The notes: a model not told the origin generated them from the letters alone. 64,000 bases of DNA from Heterocephalus glaber (GCF_000247695.1 NW_004624776.1:10351647-10415646); one strand, 5' to 3'. Counted from the first letter of the stretch, positions 1-11,632 are shown. A program made the numbers and translations.

Positions 1-38
1 AAGGTCCTGAGTTCAATCCCCAATACCAAAAAAAAAAT
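1..38 (+). repeat. ID-type SINE, 3' end
   Basis: B-box half and A tail of a tRNA-derived SINE cut by the left window edge. Confidence 0.8.
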
Positions 39-172
39 TAAGCATCTGAGGTGACAGACATGCCAATTACCATGATTTGATCATTAAGCATGGTATGCAT
101 GTACTGAAATGTCATACTGTGCTCCATAAACATGTACAATTACTATGTGTCAATTAAAGACAAAAACTGAGG

Positions 173-255
173 AGCTGGGGGTGTGCCTCAGTGATGAAGT
201 ATTTGCTTAGCCCACACAAGGCCCAGGACATGATCCTGAGCATCACGAAGGAAGG
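173..255 (+). repeat. ID-type SINE, old
   Basis: Diverged tRNA-like head (GCTGGGGGTGTGCCTCAGTG) followed by a degraded B box and CATCAC-type end. Confidence 0.6.
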
Positions 256-708
256 AGAGAGATCTGGACAGGGAGAACATTATGTGAAATGAGAGCAGAG
301 ATTGAAATGGTGTTTCTTAATCCAAGGAATACCAAAGATTGCCAGCAAACCACCAGAAACTAAGCAAGAGGAACAGAATAGATTCTCTTTCACAGTCCTC
401 AGTAAAAAAATCACAGCCAATATCTTGATCTCAGACTTCTAAGTTTCCAAAACTGAGACAATAAATTTCTATTCTTTAAGCCCCACAGAAGATACAAGAG
501 AGCTGTAATGTAAAAATAAGAAATTAAATGGAGATTATTAAACTGAGAACATAGGCTAAAAAAAATCTCAGGTAAACAGTAAGCCAAAATAAAAGAAACA
601 AATGTAAGTTAAAAAGTGCTCACCTAATGCTATGGTCTGGGAGCATCCCTCAAAGGTTCAGGGGTTGGAAGGAGTTCCCCAATTTGGTGTTATTAAGAAG
701 CAGGAGAG

Positions 709-800
709 GGTCGGGGATTTAGCTCAGTGGTGCCGCCGCCTGCCTCTCAAGCTCAAGGTCCCAAGTTCCATCCCCAGTACCAAAAAAAAAAGAAGAAGAA
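709..800 (+). repeat. ID-type SINE
   Basis: Well-preserved head (GGGGATTTAGCTCAGTGG), B box and A/AAG tail. It is inserted inside the MaLR LTR. Confidence 0.85.
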
Positions 801-805
801 GCAGT

Positions 806-1003
806 AGAGCTGGGTGTGATGGCAGACACTAGGAAGCTGAAGCAGGAAGACAGCCAAGTGTAAACTCAGCCTGGCCAATTCAATGGCTTAGCAAGACTTT
901 GTCTCAAAATTTTAAAAAGTGTTGAGAATGTAGCTTAGTGCAAAGGATCTGGGTTAGTGCCCTCCCCCACCACCACCCAACACACAAAAAGAATGTAACC
1001 TTT
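806..1003 (+). repeat. B1+ID composite SINE
   Basis: A 7SL-like B1 monomer (AGCTGGGTGTGATGGC, then GTCTCAAAATTTTAAAAA) is followed by an ID-like unit (GTTGAGAATGTAGCTTAGTG). This B1-then-ID dimer recurs many times in the window. Confidence 0.75.
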
Positions 1004-1309
1004 AATAGGTGAAGCCTAGTGGGAAGTAACTGGGTCATTGGGAGCAGGAATTAAAAATAAAAGAGCAAGGCCATCCCCTCTCTGTTCTCTGGCTTCCTGT
1101 CTTACCAGCATGATCTTTCCCTCACACAGGCTCTTGCCGGGGGACACCATCTGCCAAGTGATGAAGCCAAGAGGAGCTTCATCAGAGCCAGCACCATACT
1201 GTTTAGACTTTCAACCTTCAGAACTCTGAGCCAAATAAGCCTTTATTCTTTATAAAGTTCCCAACTTCAGTTATTTTATTACAGCAGTGGGAAATAGGTT
1301 AATATACTA

Positions 1310-2870
1310 GTAAAATAAATACCAACTTGTTATCGTAAACATACTTTTCATAGTACTAAACTTTTCAGGAAATTATTACAAGTTTTATTTCTATATAGAG
1401 CACTGAATACCATGACATCTTCAAGGGTTGAAAAGATTTCTAGGAACATTTTTTATACTCATTCTCAATAGAAGTACAGAATATAATATTAAACCACAAC
1501 CTGAGGTAATTACATAAAGAGTTAGCAATGTGCTTCAAGCACTTAGCTTTTTAGCAATCCAACTAAACCAATCTTTCCCTCTTAAATTCCCATTGTTTTG
1601 TTTAAAGGATTTATTCCTGGTTATGACAGATAAATAATACCCACAATCATTTATTTGTTGTTTTATATGCACAATCTCAATAGATATTTAAGACTTGTAA
1701 CTATTGCCCATTCTCATGAAGTGTCAGAGATGGGATTTAAGCCTAAACAGCCGTACTTGAAAGGCTAGGAAATTCTACATACATTTCTCTCAGTTGATTC
1801 TAAACCCCTGACTCATGTTTCCAACTTCACATTACTAAACATCTCTATGTAGAATCACATACTTCTAAGCTAAAAACACAGTTATAATTTGCTCCTTTCC
1901 CTTCCTCTCCCACGCTTTATAACAACAGCATATCAAAACATCCCATAATTTGTATACTTCAAACTTCTTTCTGGACCATATATTTATAAACAGCCAAGAC
2001 AATGTTTGATGCATTACTGTATTCCATAATACTTACAAGATAGACAAAAATGTTCAACAAACATTTGATAAATAAAGCTCCCTAGTCAATGTCCAGAAAA
2101 CACATATACTACGTCATTTACTAGTGAGTGAATCCCTGCATAAATTATCAGACCTCCAAAGGGGAAACAGACATTGTTTTTAAAACTGTAAAGTACATGA
2201 AGCAAACTGGTCCTTAGGAAGATGTCACATCTTTTAAGACAATGAACAAATGAACCTGTGTGACTTCTGAAGGAAACTACTTGGTACTGGCAATCACAAT
2301 ACAGTACTTACTGGAAAAAAAAAAAATGTCTTCCAATAAAAGTTTTAGTTTGGAATCCATCCAAGATGATTACTTATTTTCCAAACAAAGCTACCAATAA
2401 AGCAGTATGTTTTGAAAAATTTTCCACTGTCGTTTTCTCAGAAAAGAGGCTTGGAATTTAATAATAAAGAGAGAGAGAAAGTTTAATTTTTAAAACCAGT
2501 TTGCTAGTCGCATAAAATATCAATGTAAGATCATCCAAACCCATGGTTCAGCCAGAAAAGGTTAACACTGAACTGTGGAGAAACTAACCAGGGAGCTGCA
2601 AACAGATCCAATTCTTTTTCTAAATCCTGTAGTAAGCTAGTATCTGCAGGACTGGGTTTGGGTGTATTTTAGTCATTTATACTGCCGATTTTCCTCATTA
2701 TGAATAACTTAATATTTTAAAAGTCTAGAAATACAGAAAAGAACCTGTAATGCCAACACAAAAATAATAATAACAACATAATTTCTCTAGGTCTTTACCT
2801 CTTATACTTACATCTTTTATAACTGTATATACAGTTATATAACTTCTTTTCCCTACATTTAGTAATATAT
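1310..2870. other. Intronic stretch, mostly unique
   Basis: AT-rich PAN3 intron sequence. A weak MIR-like antisense fragment lies at about 1690-1790 (GTCAGAGATGGGATTTAAGCC). No open frame of note and no recognised element otherwise. Confidence 0.5.
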
Positions 2871-2871
2871 T

Positions 2872-2992
2872 TTTTGTTTTGTTTTGTTTTGTTTGAGACA
2901 GCATCTCGCTATGTAGTCCAGGCTGGCCTCCAACTTGCAGAGATCTTCCTGAGTGCTGGGATTACAGGTGTGTGCCACAATGCCCAGCAGCA
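2872..2992 (-). repeat. B1-like SINE
   Basis: A TTTTG-rich tail is followed by antisense B1 sequence (GAGACAGCATCTCGCTATGT through GCTGGGATTACAGGTGTGTG). The flanking DNA to 3190 is AT-rich and unassigned. Confidence 0.8.
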
Positions 2993-3212
2993 ATATATCT
3001 TAAGTATCTTTTATCAATATAGAAAGCCCTGGCTTATTGTAACTGCTACGTGGCTTCCTACAGTATGGATGATATTCCTATGCCTGTTGATGGGAGTTTC
3101 ACTGTTTTCAACTTTTCACTATCTCAGATCAGCTGTAATTAAAAACTGCATATATATCTTTTTTTCTGTAGGATGAGTCTAAAAATATTGTGACAAAGAA
3201 TGTGAACATTTT

Positions 3213-3317
3213 GGGCCGGGGATTTAGGTCAGTGGTTTTGCCGCCTGCTGCGCAAGCCCAAGGACCCAAGTTTGATCCCCAGAAAAAAATAAAAATTAAA
3301 AATTAAAAAATAAAAAT
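3213..3317 (+). repeat. ID-type SINE with TSD
   Basis: Head GGGCCGGGGATTTAGGTCAG and a long A-rich tail. It is flanked by an exact 18-bp target-site duplication AAAGAATGTGAACATTTT (3195-3212 and 3318-3335), so it is a fairly recent insertion. Confidence 0.92.
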
Positions 3318-3399
3318 AAAGAATGTGAACATTTTAATTTTATGAATGTTGACCTCTAAACAGGTCATACCAACATACACTTCTATGAAGAATGTATTA

Positions 3400-3480
3400 G
3401 GCTGGGATGTAGATCAGTGGAAGAGCATATGATTGGCATGTGCAAGCCTTTGGCTTCAAGCTCCAATACAAAAAAAAAAG
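3400..3480 (+). repeat. ID-type SINE, diverged
   Basis: GGCTGGGATGTAGATCAGTGG head and an A tail; an older copy. Confidence 0.7.
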
Positions 3481-3539
3481 TGTTAAGAGTACCTTTTCCC
3501 TTGAACACATACAAACAAACAAACAAAAAATTACCAAAA

Positions 3540-4325
3540 ACCAAAATCACCCTCCTGATCTTCTCACCTATATCTACCCTGTCTGCACCCTTCCACTGAG
3601 ATGATGCTAATTCCATCCATCCTTCTACTTAATTGAAACTAATCCTTGATTCCACTCACTTGACACCCTACAACCAATCTAAAACAACCTTGACTCTTAT
3701 CTGCAAAATACATCTGGAATCTAACTAATCTGAGACAACACAATTTCACTACTATATCCTGTGTAAACCATCACTACCTCTGGCTACATTACTTGTAAAT
3801 AAACTCCTAAATTCTCTGCTGTCCTCCCTTACCTTTAAAACCCGAGTCAGATCATATCACTCACTCCATTTGAATGAAAATAAAAGCAAAAGCCTTAATG
3901 CTTTCCCTTCTTCACTCCACAACAGCCTGTCTAGTCTTCTAATGTGCCAGGCATTCTCCATCTTTAAAACCTTTGCTCCATCTCTGCCAGAGATAATCTT
4001 TCTCCTGATAACTGGCTTGGCTTTTCTTCCAGTCAGTGCTCAAATACAACCATCAATGGGGTCGTTCTTACCTATTTTAACTCTGTAACAACCCTACTTC
4101 TACAACTTCACTTCTTACCCTCTTCTATTTTTTTAACAGCACTTGTCATCTTTCAACAAACTATAAATTTACTGCAGTTATACTGGAGTTATATCATCTG
4201 CCTTACCCATTCAAATGTAAGGTCCACAAATTAGGATACCTTTTGTTTATTCTGTTCGCTAACATATCAAAAGAACCTAAAACAATCCCTAACAGAGTAA
4301 GCACTCATTAATGAATGAATGAAAC
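3540..4325 (+). repeat. LINE2 (L2) fragment
   Basis: C/T-rich text matches the L2 3' region in sense: CTCCTGATCTTC, then CAGATCATATCACTCACTCC, GCACTTGTCATCTTTCAAC, and the TGAATGAATGAA-type 3' end. The frame is not continuous. This is an ancient mammalian-wide relic. Confidence 0.8.
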
Positions 4326-4607
4326 TCCATTTATCATTAGCTCAAATTACACTAAGATGAATGAATCCTTGCCATAATCTAAATTGTTCAAAATATTATT
4401 TGTATATATTAAATTGTTTTTATGTATCAAGGAACTTTAAATTTTTTCTGTAAAACCTGCCCTGCTAATTTCTCCAAGCTCTGGGAATAAGGAGAAGATT
4501 CCTTGTCCCATCTTTGTCAAGAAGATTCTTCCTCAGAGATAGCTGATATATTGCAGAGTTCAAGAACCAGAAAGATCACTTATCACTTCCAGAATTTAAA
4601 AAAGCCT

Positions 4608-4700
4608 AGAATAGTGGTATAGCTTGAAGGCAGAGCATATGCTTAACATGCAAAAAGTCCTGGGCTTGATCCTCCGCACCAAAAAAAATAAAATAAAAGG
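4608..4700 (+). repeat. ID-type SINE, diverged
   Basis: Degraded head, GGGCTTGATCCTCCGCACC B-box end and A/TAAAA tail. Confidence 0.7.
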
Positions 4701-4984
4701 TTCCATTCTATTTTTGTCTTTCACTCCTGATTTTTCCAATTTAATCAATTTTAATCTAATTCAGGACAGAAGAGGTTTACAAATAAATAAGAAAGTTAAA
4801 CCAAATAATATACAAAATCCTTTCCAGTTTTATCCAGCTCTATCATGTTCTACTTGAAATTTCTGAAAGCAGCCTAAAACATTTGTGTCAAGAATTTAGA
4901 TCAACGATGAAAGACTATTAGTAACACTACTCTCTGAGTTTTTGTTCTTTCTTATTTTTTTGTTTTGGTTTGGGTTTGGATTGT

Positions 4985-5160
4985 TCATTTGTTTTTGGCA
5001 GTACTAGGGATTGAACACAGGGCCTTCCCACTGAGCTATGTCCCCAGCCCTTTATTTTTTATTTTGTCAGTCACTCACTTGCCCACGCTGGGCTACAGAT
5101 TTTCTGGGGGTTGGCTGGTTGGTTGGTTGGTTTGTTTGCTTTTTAATGTACCAAGCTGAG
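4985..5160 (-). repeat. ID+B1 composite SINE, old
   Basis: An antisense ID unit (GTACTAGGGATTGAACACAG to CTGAGCTATGTCCCCAGCCC) is followed by a degraded antisense B1-like piece (TTGCCCACGCTGGGC). Confidence 0.6.
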
Positions 5161-5269
5161 CCAAACTACAGGAGATTCTATATACTCTTTAATATTTTAT
5201 ATATATCCACTGATGTACATAACATTAAGATATAACTGTGTATCATCATTTATATTAGTAAAATTATAG

Positions 5270-5337
5270 AGGCTAGGGGCGTAACTCAGCGATGGCATGT
5301 GCAAGGCCCTACACACAACACTGGGCAGGGTGGGGGG
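5270..5337 (+). repeat. ID-type SINE, interrupted
   Basis: Head GGCTAGGGGCGTAACTCAGC and a short body that stops at the solo LTR. Confidence 0.6.
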
Positions 5338-5747
5338 TGACAGGTCTCCCACCACCTCAGCAGCTATTATGTACAGTAGCTGCCCTCTTCCTATGGTGCC
5401 TTGCCCCTCCCCTGTGTGACATCATGCCAAGATGGATGCTCCTACCTACCGAAGAACAAACCCTTCTTCCCAGCATGCCCCTATTCCCACATAAAGAGTA
5501 ACCTAATACTCGCTCACCTCCTACCATCTAGTGATGTCACCAGCTCCTCCATTCCTTAGTCACTACCTCACTCAACCCCACCTCAGCTCCTACAAACCCC
5601 ACCCCAGTCTCTATATAAGACACTCCCCACCATGGCCATATTGCCTTTGTCTCTCCTTTGTTCAGAGACAGCCCGGCAGATCTGTTCCCCTAATAAAGGC
5701 TTGTTGTGGCCTGGTCTGGTCTTGGTTTTCAGCCTTTTTACCTGACA
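5338..5747 (+). mobile_element. Solo LTR of an endogenous retrovirus (class I-like)
   Basis: A 410-bp segment starts TGACAGG and ends CCTGACA, giving the TG...CA ends and short terminal inverted repeat of an LTR. It holds a TATA box (TATATAAG, 5613-5620) and a polyadenylation signal AATAAA (5692-5697) about 80 bp downstream, as in a U3-R-U5 layout. GGGG lies on both sides and may be a 4-bp target duplication. There are no adjacent gag, pol or env reading frames, so I read it as a solo LTR left by recombination. The class is inferred from layout and TSD length only. Confidence 0.75.
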
Positions 5748-5751
5748 GGGG

Positions 5752-5910
5752 GATATAAACAATCTAAATATCCATCATTAAAAAATCTACAAGTATGAAA
5801 TCGAATATTATGCAGCCATGAAAAAGAGTAAGGTAGATTTCTACATGTCAATGTGGAATAAAATATAAGATAAGCAACTAAGTGAGAAAATCCAAAGTAG
5901 ATCAGGCTTC
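5752..5910 (+). repeat. Old L1 ORF2 3' fragment
   Basis: Text resembling the conserved end of L1 ORF2 (AATATTATGCAGCCATGAAA and CAACTAAGTGAGAAAATCC). It is too degraded to code. Confidence 0.65.
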
Positions 5911-5920
5911 CATATGTACA

Positions 5921-5922
5921 CT

Positions 5923-5951
<29 letters not shown>
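5921..5951 (+). repeat. (CA)n microsatellite
   Basis: Near-perfect CA dinucleotide run of about 30 bp. Confidence 0.95.
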
Positions 5952-5954
<3 letters not shown>

Positions 5955-6128
5955 TTAGAGGTAGGAAAATAATATGGATGAACATATAGGTAAAGAATAT
6001 TTTAGATACAAATATTATGGGTAAAAAATAAACTAAAAAGACTGACTGTCATTTGGAGAGAAGGCTCAGTAACCTTAGAATGGATGTCGACTATTTTCCT
6101 CTCTGTACCCTTTTGTGCTACTTAAATT

Positions 6129-6156
6129 TTTTTTTTTTTGGTACTGGGCATCAAAC
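6129..6156 (-). repeat. ID-type SINE stub
   Basis: T run plus GGTACTGGGCATCAAACT only: a severely 5'-truncated antisense copy. Confidence 0.7.
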
Positions 6157-6589
6157 TGTGCTACTTAAATTTTTAAACTGTACATATATTACATATTTTC
6201 ATCCCAAAAATAAGATGTTGTTTCTATTTTTCTAAATCTCTGGGTTTTTTTCCATCTTAACAATATAATTAAAAGCTATCTTTAGAAAAATGAGGACAAT
6301 ACTTTTACTTTTTAAAGGAAAGGAGAGACATACCAAAAGAGACATCAAAAGATTTTAACAGGACTATTATCTACATGCCAATTAATTCAGTCAAAAGGAA
6401 TGAGATTAAAAAAAAAAAAGAAAAAAAAAAACCAATGAGATTGGTATGTCCTTACCTGAAACTAATCTGCTGAGTGGTCAGTGTTTTGTTTAAAAGTTAC
6501 TGGGAGGAAGGGAGAAATTCTTAGTATTAAACATGAAATAATTTGTTTTCTGAAACATAAGTATCTTTAAAACAGTACTTTAGAACTTA

Positions 6590-6755
6590 AGGGCTTCAAG
6601 GCAATACTCCATACTTCATTCTCTTGTTTTACAGATAAAGAAATGTATTTTCACATAAAGCAAATGACTAGCCTAAGGCACAAAATTACCTTGTAAGAGA
6701 CAGCACTAAAATAAAACCTCTGGTCTCCTGTCCAGTACTATTTCCTAAATACTGT
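6590..6755 (-). repeat. MIR, antisense
   Basis: Follows the antisense MIR consensus: TTTTACAGATAAAGAAA, then CTAAGGCACAAAATTACC, then CTCTGGTCTCCTGTCCAGTA. Flanking 6240-6590 and 6760-6910 show nothing I recognise. Confidence 0.65.
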
Positions 6756-6914
6756 TAAGAAAAATAAACACTAGACATATTCATTTGCTTACAAGTCTTG
6801 AGAAAACAGCTCATAAAACAAATTATTTTATCATACTGTATTCTGGCTCAGTAACTACTTTATAAACAGGACATATAGTAAGTTAATGTGAGAAATGCTG
6901 ATACAAAAGTTTTG

Positions 6915-7280
6915 TAGTATTGACTGAACTGTGTTTCTCCCAAATTCCTAGGTGAAGCCTTAGCCCTCAATGTAACTATATTTGGAGATAGGATCTTTAG
7001 GAGGTAATAAAAGTTAAATAAGGTCATAAGAGCAGAATTCTAATCCATTAGTACTGGTGTACTTGTAAGAAAAAAAAAAAAGACACATCAGCCCTCTCCC
7101 TCTGCACCTGCAAGAGGAAAGGCCATGTTAAAGACAGTGCAGGTCTGAAATCAGGAGATCCCCTCACTCTATTAGCCAGCATGCTGAGGTGGGACTCCAG
7201 CCTCCAGAACATTGAGAAAATAAACTTCTGTCATCTAAACCACCCAGTCTACGCTATTTTATGGTAGCCCAGATTAACAA
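6915..7280 (+). repeat. MaLR LTR (MLT1-like)
   Basis: In order: GACTGAACTGTGTTTCTCCC, ATATTTGGAGATAGGATCTT, then CCAGCCTCCAGAACATTGAG and AAATAAACTTCTG near the 3' end. This is the classic MLT1 LTR order. A short AT microsatellite follows at 7290-7330. Confidence 0.75.
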
Positions 7281-7529
7281 TAATGATTTTATATATATAC
7301 ATATATATATATGTTATATGGTATATATAGATAAGTACAGCATTAGGTAAACCCTCTATCATATATGTATAGAAATGGTCTAAAGATGTACATATCTATG
7401 CAAACACTATGAAGAGTGATTACCCCTAGGCAATAAGAGGAGGAAACTGGTTTGACTTTATCCACTTTTGTTCCAGTAGAAACCACCCCCCACAAAGAAA
7501 AGGTACACTTTTTATCATTTAAGAACAAA

Positions 7530-7640
7530 GGGGGGGGGGCTGTGGCTCAATGCCAGACCCAGCATACACAAAGCCGAGTCTGACCTCCAGCAGGGGTGGA
7601 GAGACCATAAACTACAGACTGAAAACCAACCCTAAAAGAA
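7530..7640 (+). repeat. ID-type SINE, old
   Basis: GGGGGGCTGTGGCTCAATGC head, body degraded; boundaries approximate. Confidence 0.5.
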
Positions 7641-7787
7641 ACAAACATATTTAAATCTCAACAAATGCTCCCAAAAATCATAGCACAAATTTTTAATATA
7701 TCATTTCTAGGTACTGTAGGTGTTCATAACTTTTGTACAGAAAAACACATATGTGTACAGAAAAGTATGTTTTAAAAATGCTGCTGG

Positions 7788-7868
7788 GCTGGGGACTTAG
7801 CTCAGCGGCACAGTGCCTGGCAAGCGTGAGATCCTGAGTTCGATCCCCGGTATGAAAAATAAAAAATA
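7788..7868 (+). repeat. ID-type SINE
   Basis: Clear A and B boxes (CTTAGCTCAGCGG; GAGTTCGATCCCCGGTA) with a short tail and ATGCTG repeats at both ends. Confidence 0.85.
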
Positions 7869-7944
7869 TGCTGTTACAAAATTAAGATGAATATAAATTT
7901 CCAAGTTACAAAGGTAAGAAAAACCTCAGCAATTAAAAAAAAAT

Positions 7945-8385
7945 ACTCATGATCCACACAACATAGCTAAATCTTAAGGGAGTTACACTAAGTGAAAAAA
8001 ATAATTATATACCACATAATTCAATTTATAGAACATACTTAAAGTGACAAAATTATAGAAGTGGAGAACAAATTAATGGTTGCCAGGCGTTAGGAGGGAA
8101 AGTACATTAAAAAACAACAAATTGAGGATGAAGTGATGGTTCTGTCTTAATATTAGTGAGGGCATAAACTTATACACGATAAATTCCATAAAACGAACCG
8201 TACATATACATATGCACAAAGTGCTAATTAAACTGGAAGAAATGTGAACAGGATGTAACTGTAGCAGTTAATGCTGGTTGTTGCCATTGAGGAAAACTGG
8301 GTAAAGGGTACACTCAATCTCTGCATTATTTCTTACAACTGCATGTGACACTGCAATTATTTCATAATAGAAAGTCAATTTTAAA
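7945..8385 (+). repeat. Old L1 3' region
   Basis: Resembles the degraded L1 ORF2 end and 3'UTR (ACTAAGTGAAAAAAATAATT, AATTAATGGTTGCCAGGCGT). It does not code. Confidence 0.6.
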
Positions 8386-8529
8386 ATGAAGGGAAGATTA
8401 GATAATAACCAAATCTCTTGTCCACTGAAATATGAGGGAGTGGGGGAAATTCTACGAAATGATACATAGCAAGCAGGCATTTTGGTTTGTTTTGGCTATA
8501 ATTTATCTTCCCAGAGAGTCATTTCAAAT

Positions 8530-8755
8530 GTATTTTCACGGACAAGTTTTTTACTTATATTAACTGATCTTACCTGGACTATCCCTCTTTAAATTTTCTT
8601 CATAAAATTTATTAAAATGTTTTATTATCTTACATATATGTTTCCCACAAGAATGTAAACTTCATTAGGGCAAATTTTTTTTTGCTCAGTGTTACATTCC
8701 ATCAGAAAGGAGTTTGCCACCCTGCAAGCATAATATTAAATGTGTGAAATGAAAT
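8530..8755 (+). repeat. L2 3' end
   Basis: CACAAGAATGTAAACTTCAT and TTGCTCAGTGTTACATTCCA match the L2 3' block, ending near GAAATGAAATGA. Confidence 0.55.
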
Positions 8756-8914
8756 GATTTATAAGTCTTTGTCATGTACTTTATTAGGCAATAGAAATAT
8801 TTAAACCTAGACCAGTATCAAATGGCAAATTCTCAGTCCTCACTTTCCTATAGTTACAGATTTGTTACATAAAAACTACAGTCTTGACTTACACAAAAAC
8901 AGCTATGCCACACA

Positions 8915-9030
8915 ATTATTAAAATGAGAAAAACTGAGGCTTAAAGATTAAAATTTGCCCAAGGTCCCAAAGGCAGTAAGGAGTCAAGATTCCATTTTAG
9001 ATACGTCTTATGCCAAAGCCCTCACCACTG
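8915..9030 (-). repeat. MIR, antisense
   Basis: AACTGAGGCTTAAAGATTAA, TTTGCCCAAGGTCCCAAAGG and GCCAAAGCCCTCACC follow antisense MIR. Confidence 0.65.
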
Positions 9031-9148
9031 ACTAAATTAGTAGACCTGAAAAAGAACTATTTCTGGTAAAATAAATCTACTGAGTTTCAATAATGTATAT
9101 AATATATAGCTTCTAAAAATTGAGCACCTTGAAAATTATATCTAATGG

Positions 9149-9246
9149 GCCAGGGGTTTAGCTCAGTGGTTCAGGCGCCTACCTCGCAAGGGCAAGGTCC
9201 CGAGTTCGATCCCCGGTACCAAAAAAAAAAAAAAAAAGAAAGAAAG
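9149..9246 (+). repeat. ID-type SINE with TSD
   Basis: Nearly consensus body (CTCAGTGGTTCAGGCGCCTA, GAGTTCGATCCCCGGTACC) with an A/GAAA tail. AAAATTATATCTA occurs on both sides. Confidence 0.92.
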
Positions 9247-9394
9247 AAAATTATATCTATTGTGAAAATCCAAATAGTTCAGTTGAACACAAACTGAACT
9301 TAAGCCTTAGCAAATCCTAGGTCCAAAAGAAATTAAAAAAAAAAAAGTGAGTACCTTGCTTGGTTTGTTTGTTTGTTTGAATAAACTATTCCCA

Positions 9395-9495
9395 GCACTG
9401 AGGAGGCTGAGCCCTGCCCCCAATTCAAGGCCAGCTTGGGCTGCACAGTGTAAGTCAAGGCTTGCCTGGATCACATAGCAAAATACTATTTCAGA
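9395..9495 (+). repeat. B1-like SINE, degraded
   Basis: CCCAGCACTGAGGAGGCTGA, CAAGGCCAGCTTGGGCTGCA and ATCACATAGCAAAATAC trace a 7SL-like monomer. Confidence 0.65.
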
Positions 9496-10039
9496 AGACC
9501 AAGATAAACAATTACTCACAGGTAACAATCTTGAATGGAGCATGTTCACTACCCTATTGCCAGGTAAAGCTGGAGAGAGGAAATGTAACATGCTATAACA
9601 TAAAAACCAAGCAACACAACAAAGCATAGTTCCCATTCAAAGTTGAAACATCGCAACTAAGTATACTAAGAAAATACTTCTGTGGTTCAGCTTCTCAATG
9701 CTTGCAAAATAAGGATAATTTTTCTCACACCCTGACCTCCAAGGTTTTGTTTTACCTGAAACACTAACAAAACAATTCTGTGGCATGGGTCAAAACTGAA
9801 ATGCCCAACATGAAAAACACCCAGTTAGTGCGTACAGCGAAATGGTGAGCATCACCCCATAGGCACCCTAACTCCAATAGTAGTAATAGTTGCCCTTCAA
9901 AGAAAATCAGAAACCTGTATTTCTCTATTAAATCTTTAAAGTTTTATTTTTGTCAGAGCTATCAATTAACTCAGTTAAATCCAACACCTACAAAACCACA
10001 ATATTATACCACAAATTTTGGCCACCAATATAGTTGCAA

Positions 10040-10685
10040 TTATAAGATGGATAATGCCAAGCTTAGAAGAGAATGTAGAGCAACCAAAATTCTCATTAAC
10101 TTCTGGAGTGGGTGTAAATGTGCTACAATCATTTGGGAAAGTTGTCTGACATCATTTATTAAGCCTGGATCCTATAATGCATAAGCTATACCCTATTCTG
10201 CACAGATAGACAGATCCCATGATGGCCCAGAAATTCCAGTCCTAGGTAATCCAACAGAAATGTGTAGACTTGCTCACCAAAATATACATAGAATTCTTAA
10301 TGGACAAAAACTAAAAACCACCCAAATGCCCACCAACAATAAAATGAGAAAATAAAATGTGGTACAATCATACAATGTAACATTATTCAGAAATGACATT
10401 AAAGACACTGTTCCTTTACAACAATATGAGTATCTTACAAATACCGTTGAAAGAAAGACACCCACTAAAGAGTACACACTATATTATTCCATTGCTATAA
10501 AAGTCAAAAAAAGTACACAACTAGTCTGTAATGCTAAAAATCACTAAGAGTTACTTTTGGGAAAAAGTAGTGACTGGTAAGGGGCAAAAGCAGGTCTTTG
10601 GGAGATACTAATTATGTTCTAGTTCTTGATCTGAGTGCTGATTATATGGTACATGTTCTCTCATAAAAATCCCAAGAGCTTCTGA
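10040..10685 (+). repeat. Old L1 ORF2/3' region
   Basis: GACTTGCTCACCAAAATATA, ACCACCCAAATGCCCACCAA and TGTGGTACAATCATACAATG trace a degraded L1 ORF2 C-terminal region. Any remaining open frames are short. Confidence 0.65.
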
Positions 10686-10699
10686 CTTGGATGCTTTTC

Positions 10700-11023
10700 C
10701 TTAGGTATGGGCTATAGTTTTAACATAACCCCTAAAGTTCATGTGTTGGAAACAGAATCCACAATGAAGCAGCACTGGGAAGCACAGGGCATAATAAGAG
10801 GTTAGGTCTGTAAGACTGCTCATTAAAAGATTAATGCCATTACCATGGGATTTTATTTACTGCCAGAGTAGTCTCATTATAAAAGCCCTGCTTGCTCTCT
10901 GGCCCTTGCACTTTCTGCCATGAGATTACACACCACAAAGACTTTCACCACGTGCTGGCACCAAAACTTCCCAGACTCCAAAAACAGTGAGAAATAAATT
11001 TCTTTATAAATTATTGAGTCTAG
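10700..11023 (+). repeat. MaLR LTR
   Basis: TTCATGTGTTGGAAACAGAA, GGTCTGTAAGACTGCTCATT, TGCACTTTCTGCCATGAG and GTGAGAAATAAATTTCTT appear in the order expected of a MaLR LTR. Confidence 0.7.
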
Positions 11024-11135
11024 GGCCGGGGATTTAGCTCAGTGGTTTTGCTGCCTGCTGCACAAGCTCAAGGACCCAAGTTCCATCCCCGGTACAAAAA
11101 ATAAATAAATAAAATTAATTAATTAATTAATAAAA
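11024..11135 (+). repeat. ID-type SINE
   Basis: GGGCCGGGGATTTAGCTCAG head, B box and a long (AAAT/TTAA)n tail. It sits at the end of the MaLR LTR. Confidence 0.88.
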
Positions 11136-11548
11136 CATCTGAAGTTACAAACTGTCTTAGCATATCAGCCTCACCAAATACATCTACATTAAAATCAAGC
11201 CCATAATATCAAACACGCATAATCTTTAAGACACAAATTAGAAAAAATACTTATTAAATAATCCTTTTAAGAATACTAAAACATCACACCAAGTTCATTA
11301 ACAATTTTTTTAAAAAGACAAAAATGTTTTGATGTCCACCTTAAACTGCCTATCAAATTATTTCAAAATCTAAAAGCTGTTGATGACCCAAGAAAACAGG
11401 ACTCCCATTTGCTTAGAAATGATCCATATACTGAGGGGCGGGGGAAAAACCTGGCAACAACTCTATTTCAAGTGAAACATTCCATAAAACACTGATTACA
11501 TTTACACTTTTAATAGTAAACTCCACTAGCTACCAACTATAAAGTTGC
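11136..11548. other. Unassigned intron stretch
   Basis: AT-rich; I see no element or open frame that can be supported. Confidence 0.4.
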
Positions 11549-11549
11549 A

Positions 11550-11632
11550 AGGGGATGTAGCTCAGAGGTAGAGCCCTTGCCTAGCATGCAGGAGGCCCAC
11601 AGTTCAATTCCTGGCACTGTAAAAATAACAAT
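11550..11632 (+). repeat. ID-type SINE, older subtype
   Basis: GGGGATGTAGCTCAGAGGTA plus CACAGTTCAATTCCTGGCAC. The GGTAGAGC-type middle differs from the GGTTCCGCCGCC-type young copies, indicating at least two ID subfamilies. Confidence 0.85.

Larger units (their letters stand above)
618..1308 (+). repeat. MaLR-type LTR split by SINEs
   Basis: The left part (618-705) carries a TGCTATGGTCTG-like LTR start. The right part (1005-1308) continues with the conserved MaLR sections: a GGGAAGTAACTGGGTCAT-like block, an AGAACTCTGAGCCAAATAAG-like polyadenylation block and a TAGGTTAATATA end. About 300 bp of SINE sequence lies between. Family placement is from pattern memory, so the subfamily is not given. 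Confidence 0.65.

Noticed and set aside
9149..9246. tRNA gene (good A and B boxes) here and at many other SINE heads
   Set aside because: The heads end in A tails, are flanked by target duplications, occur more than 60 times and lack a convincing tRNA acceptor stem; they are ID-type SINEs.
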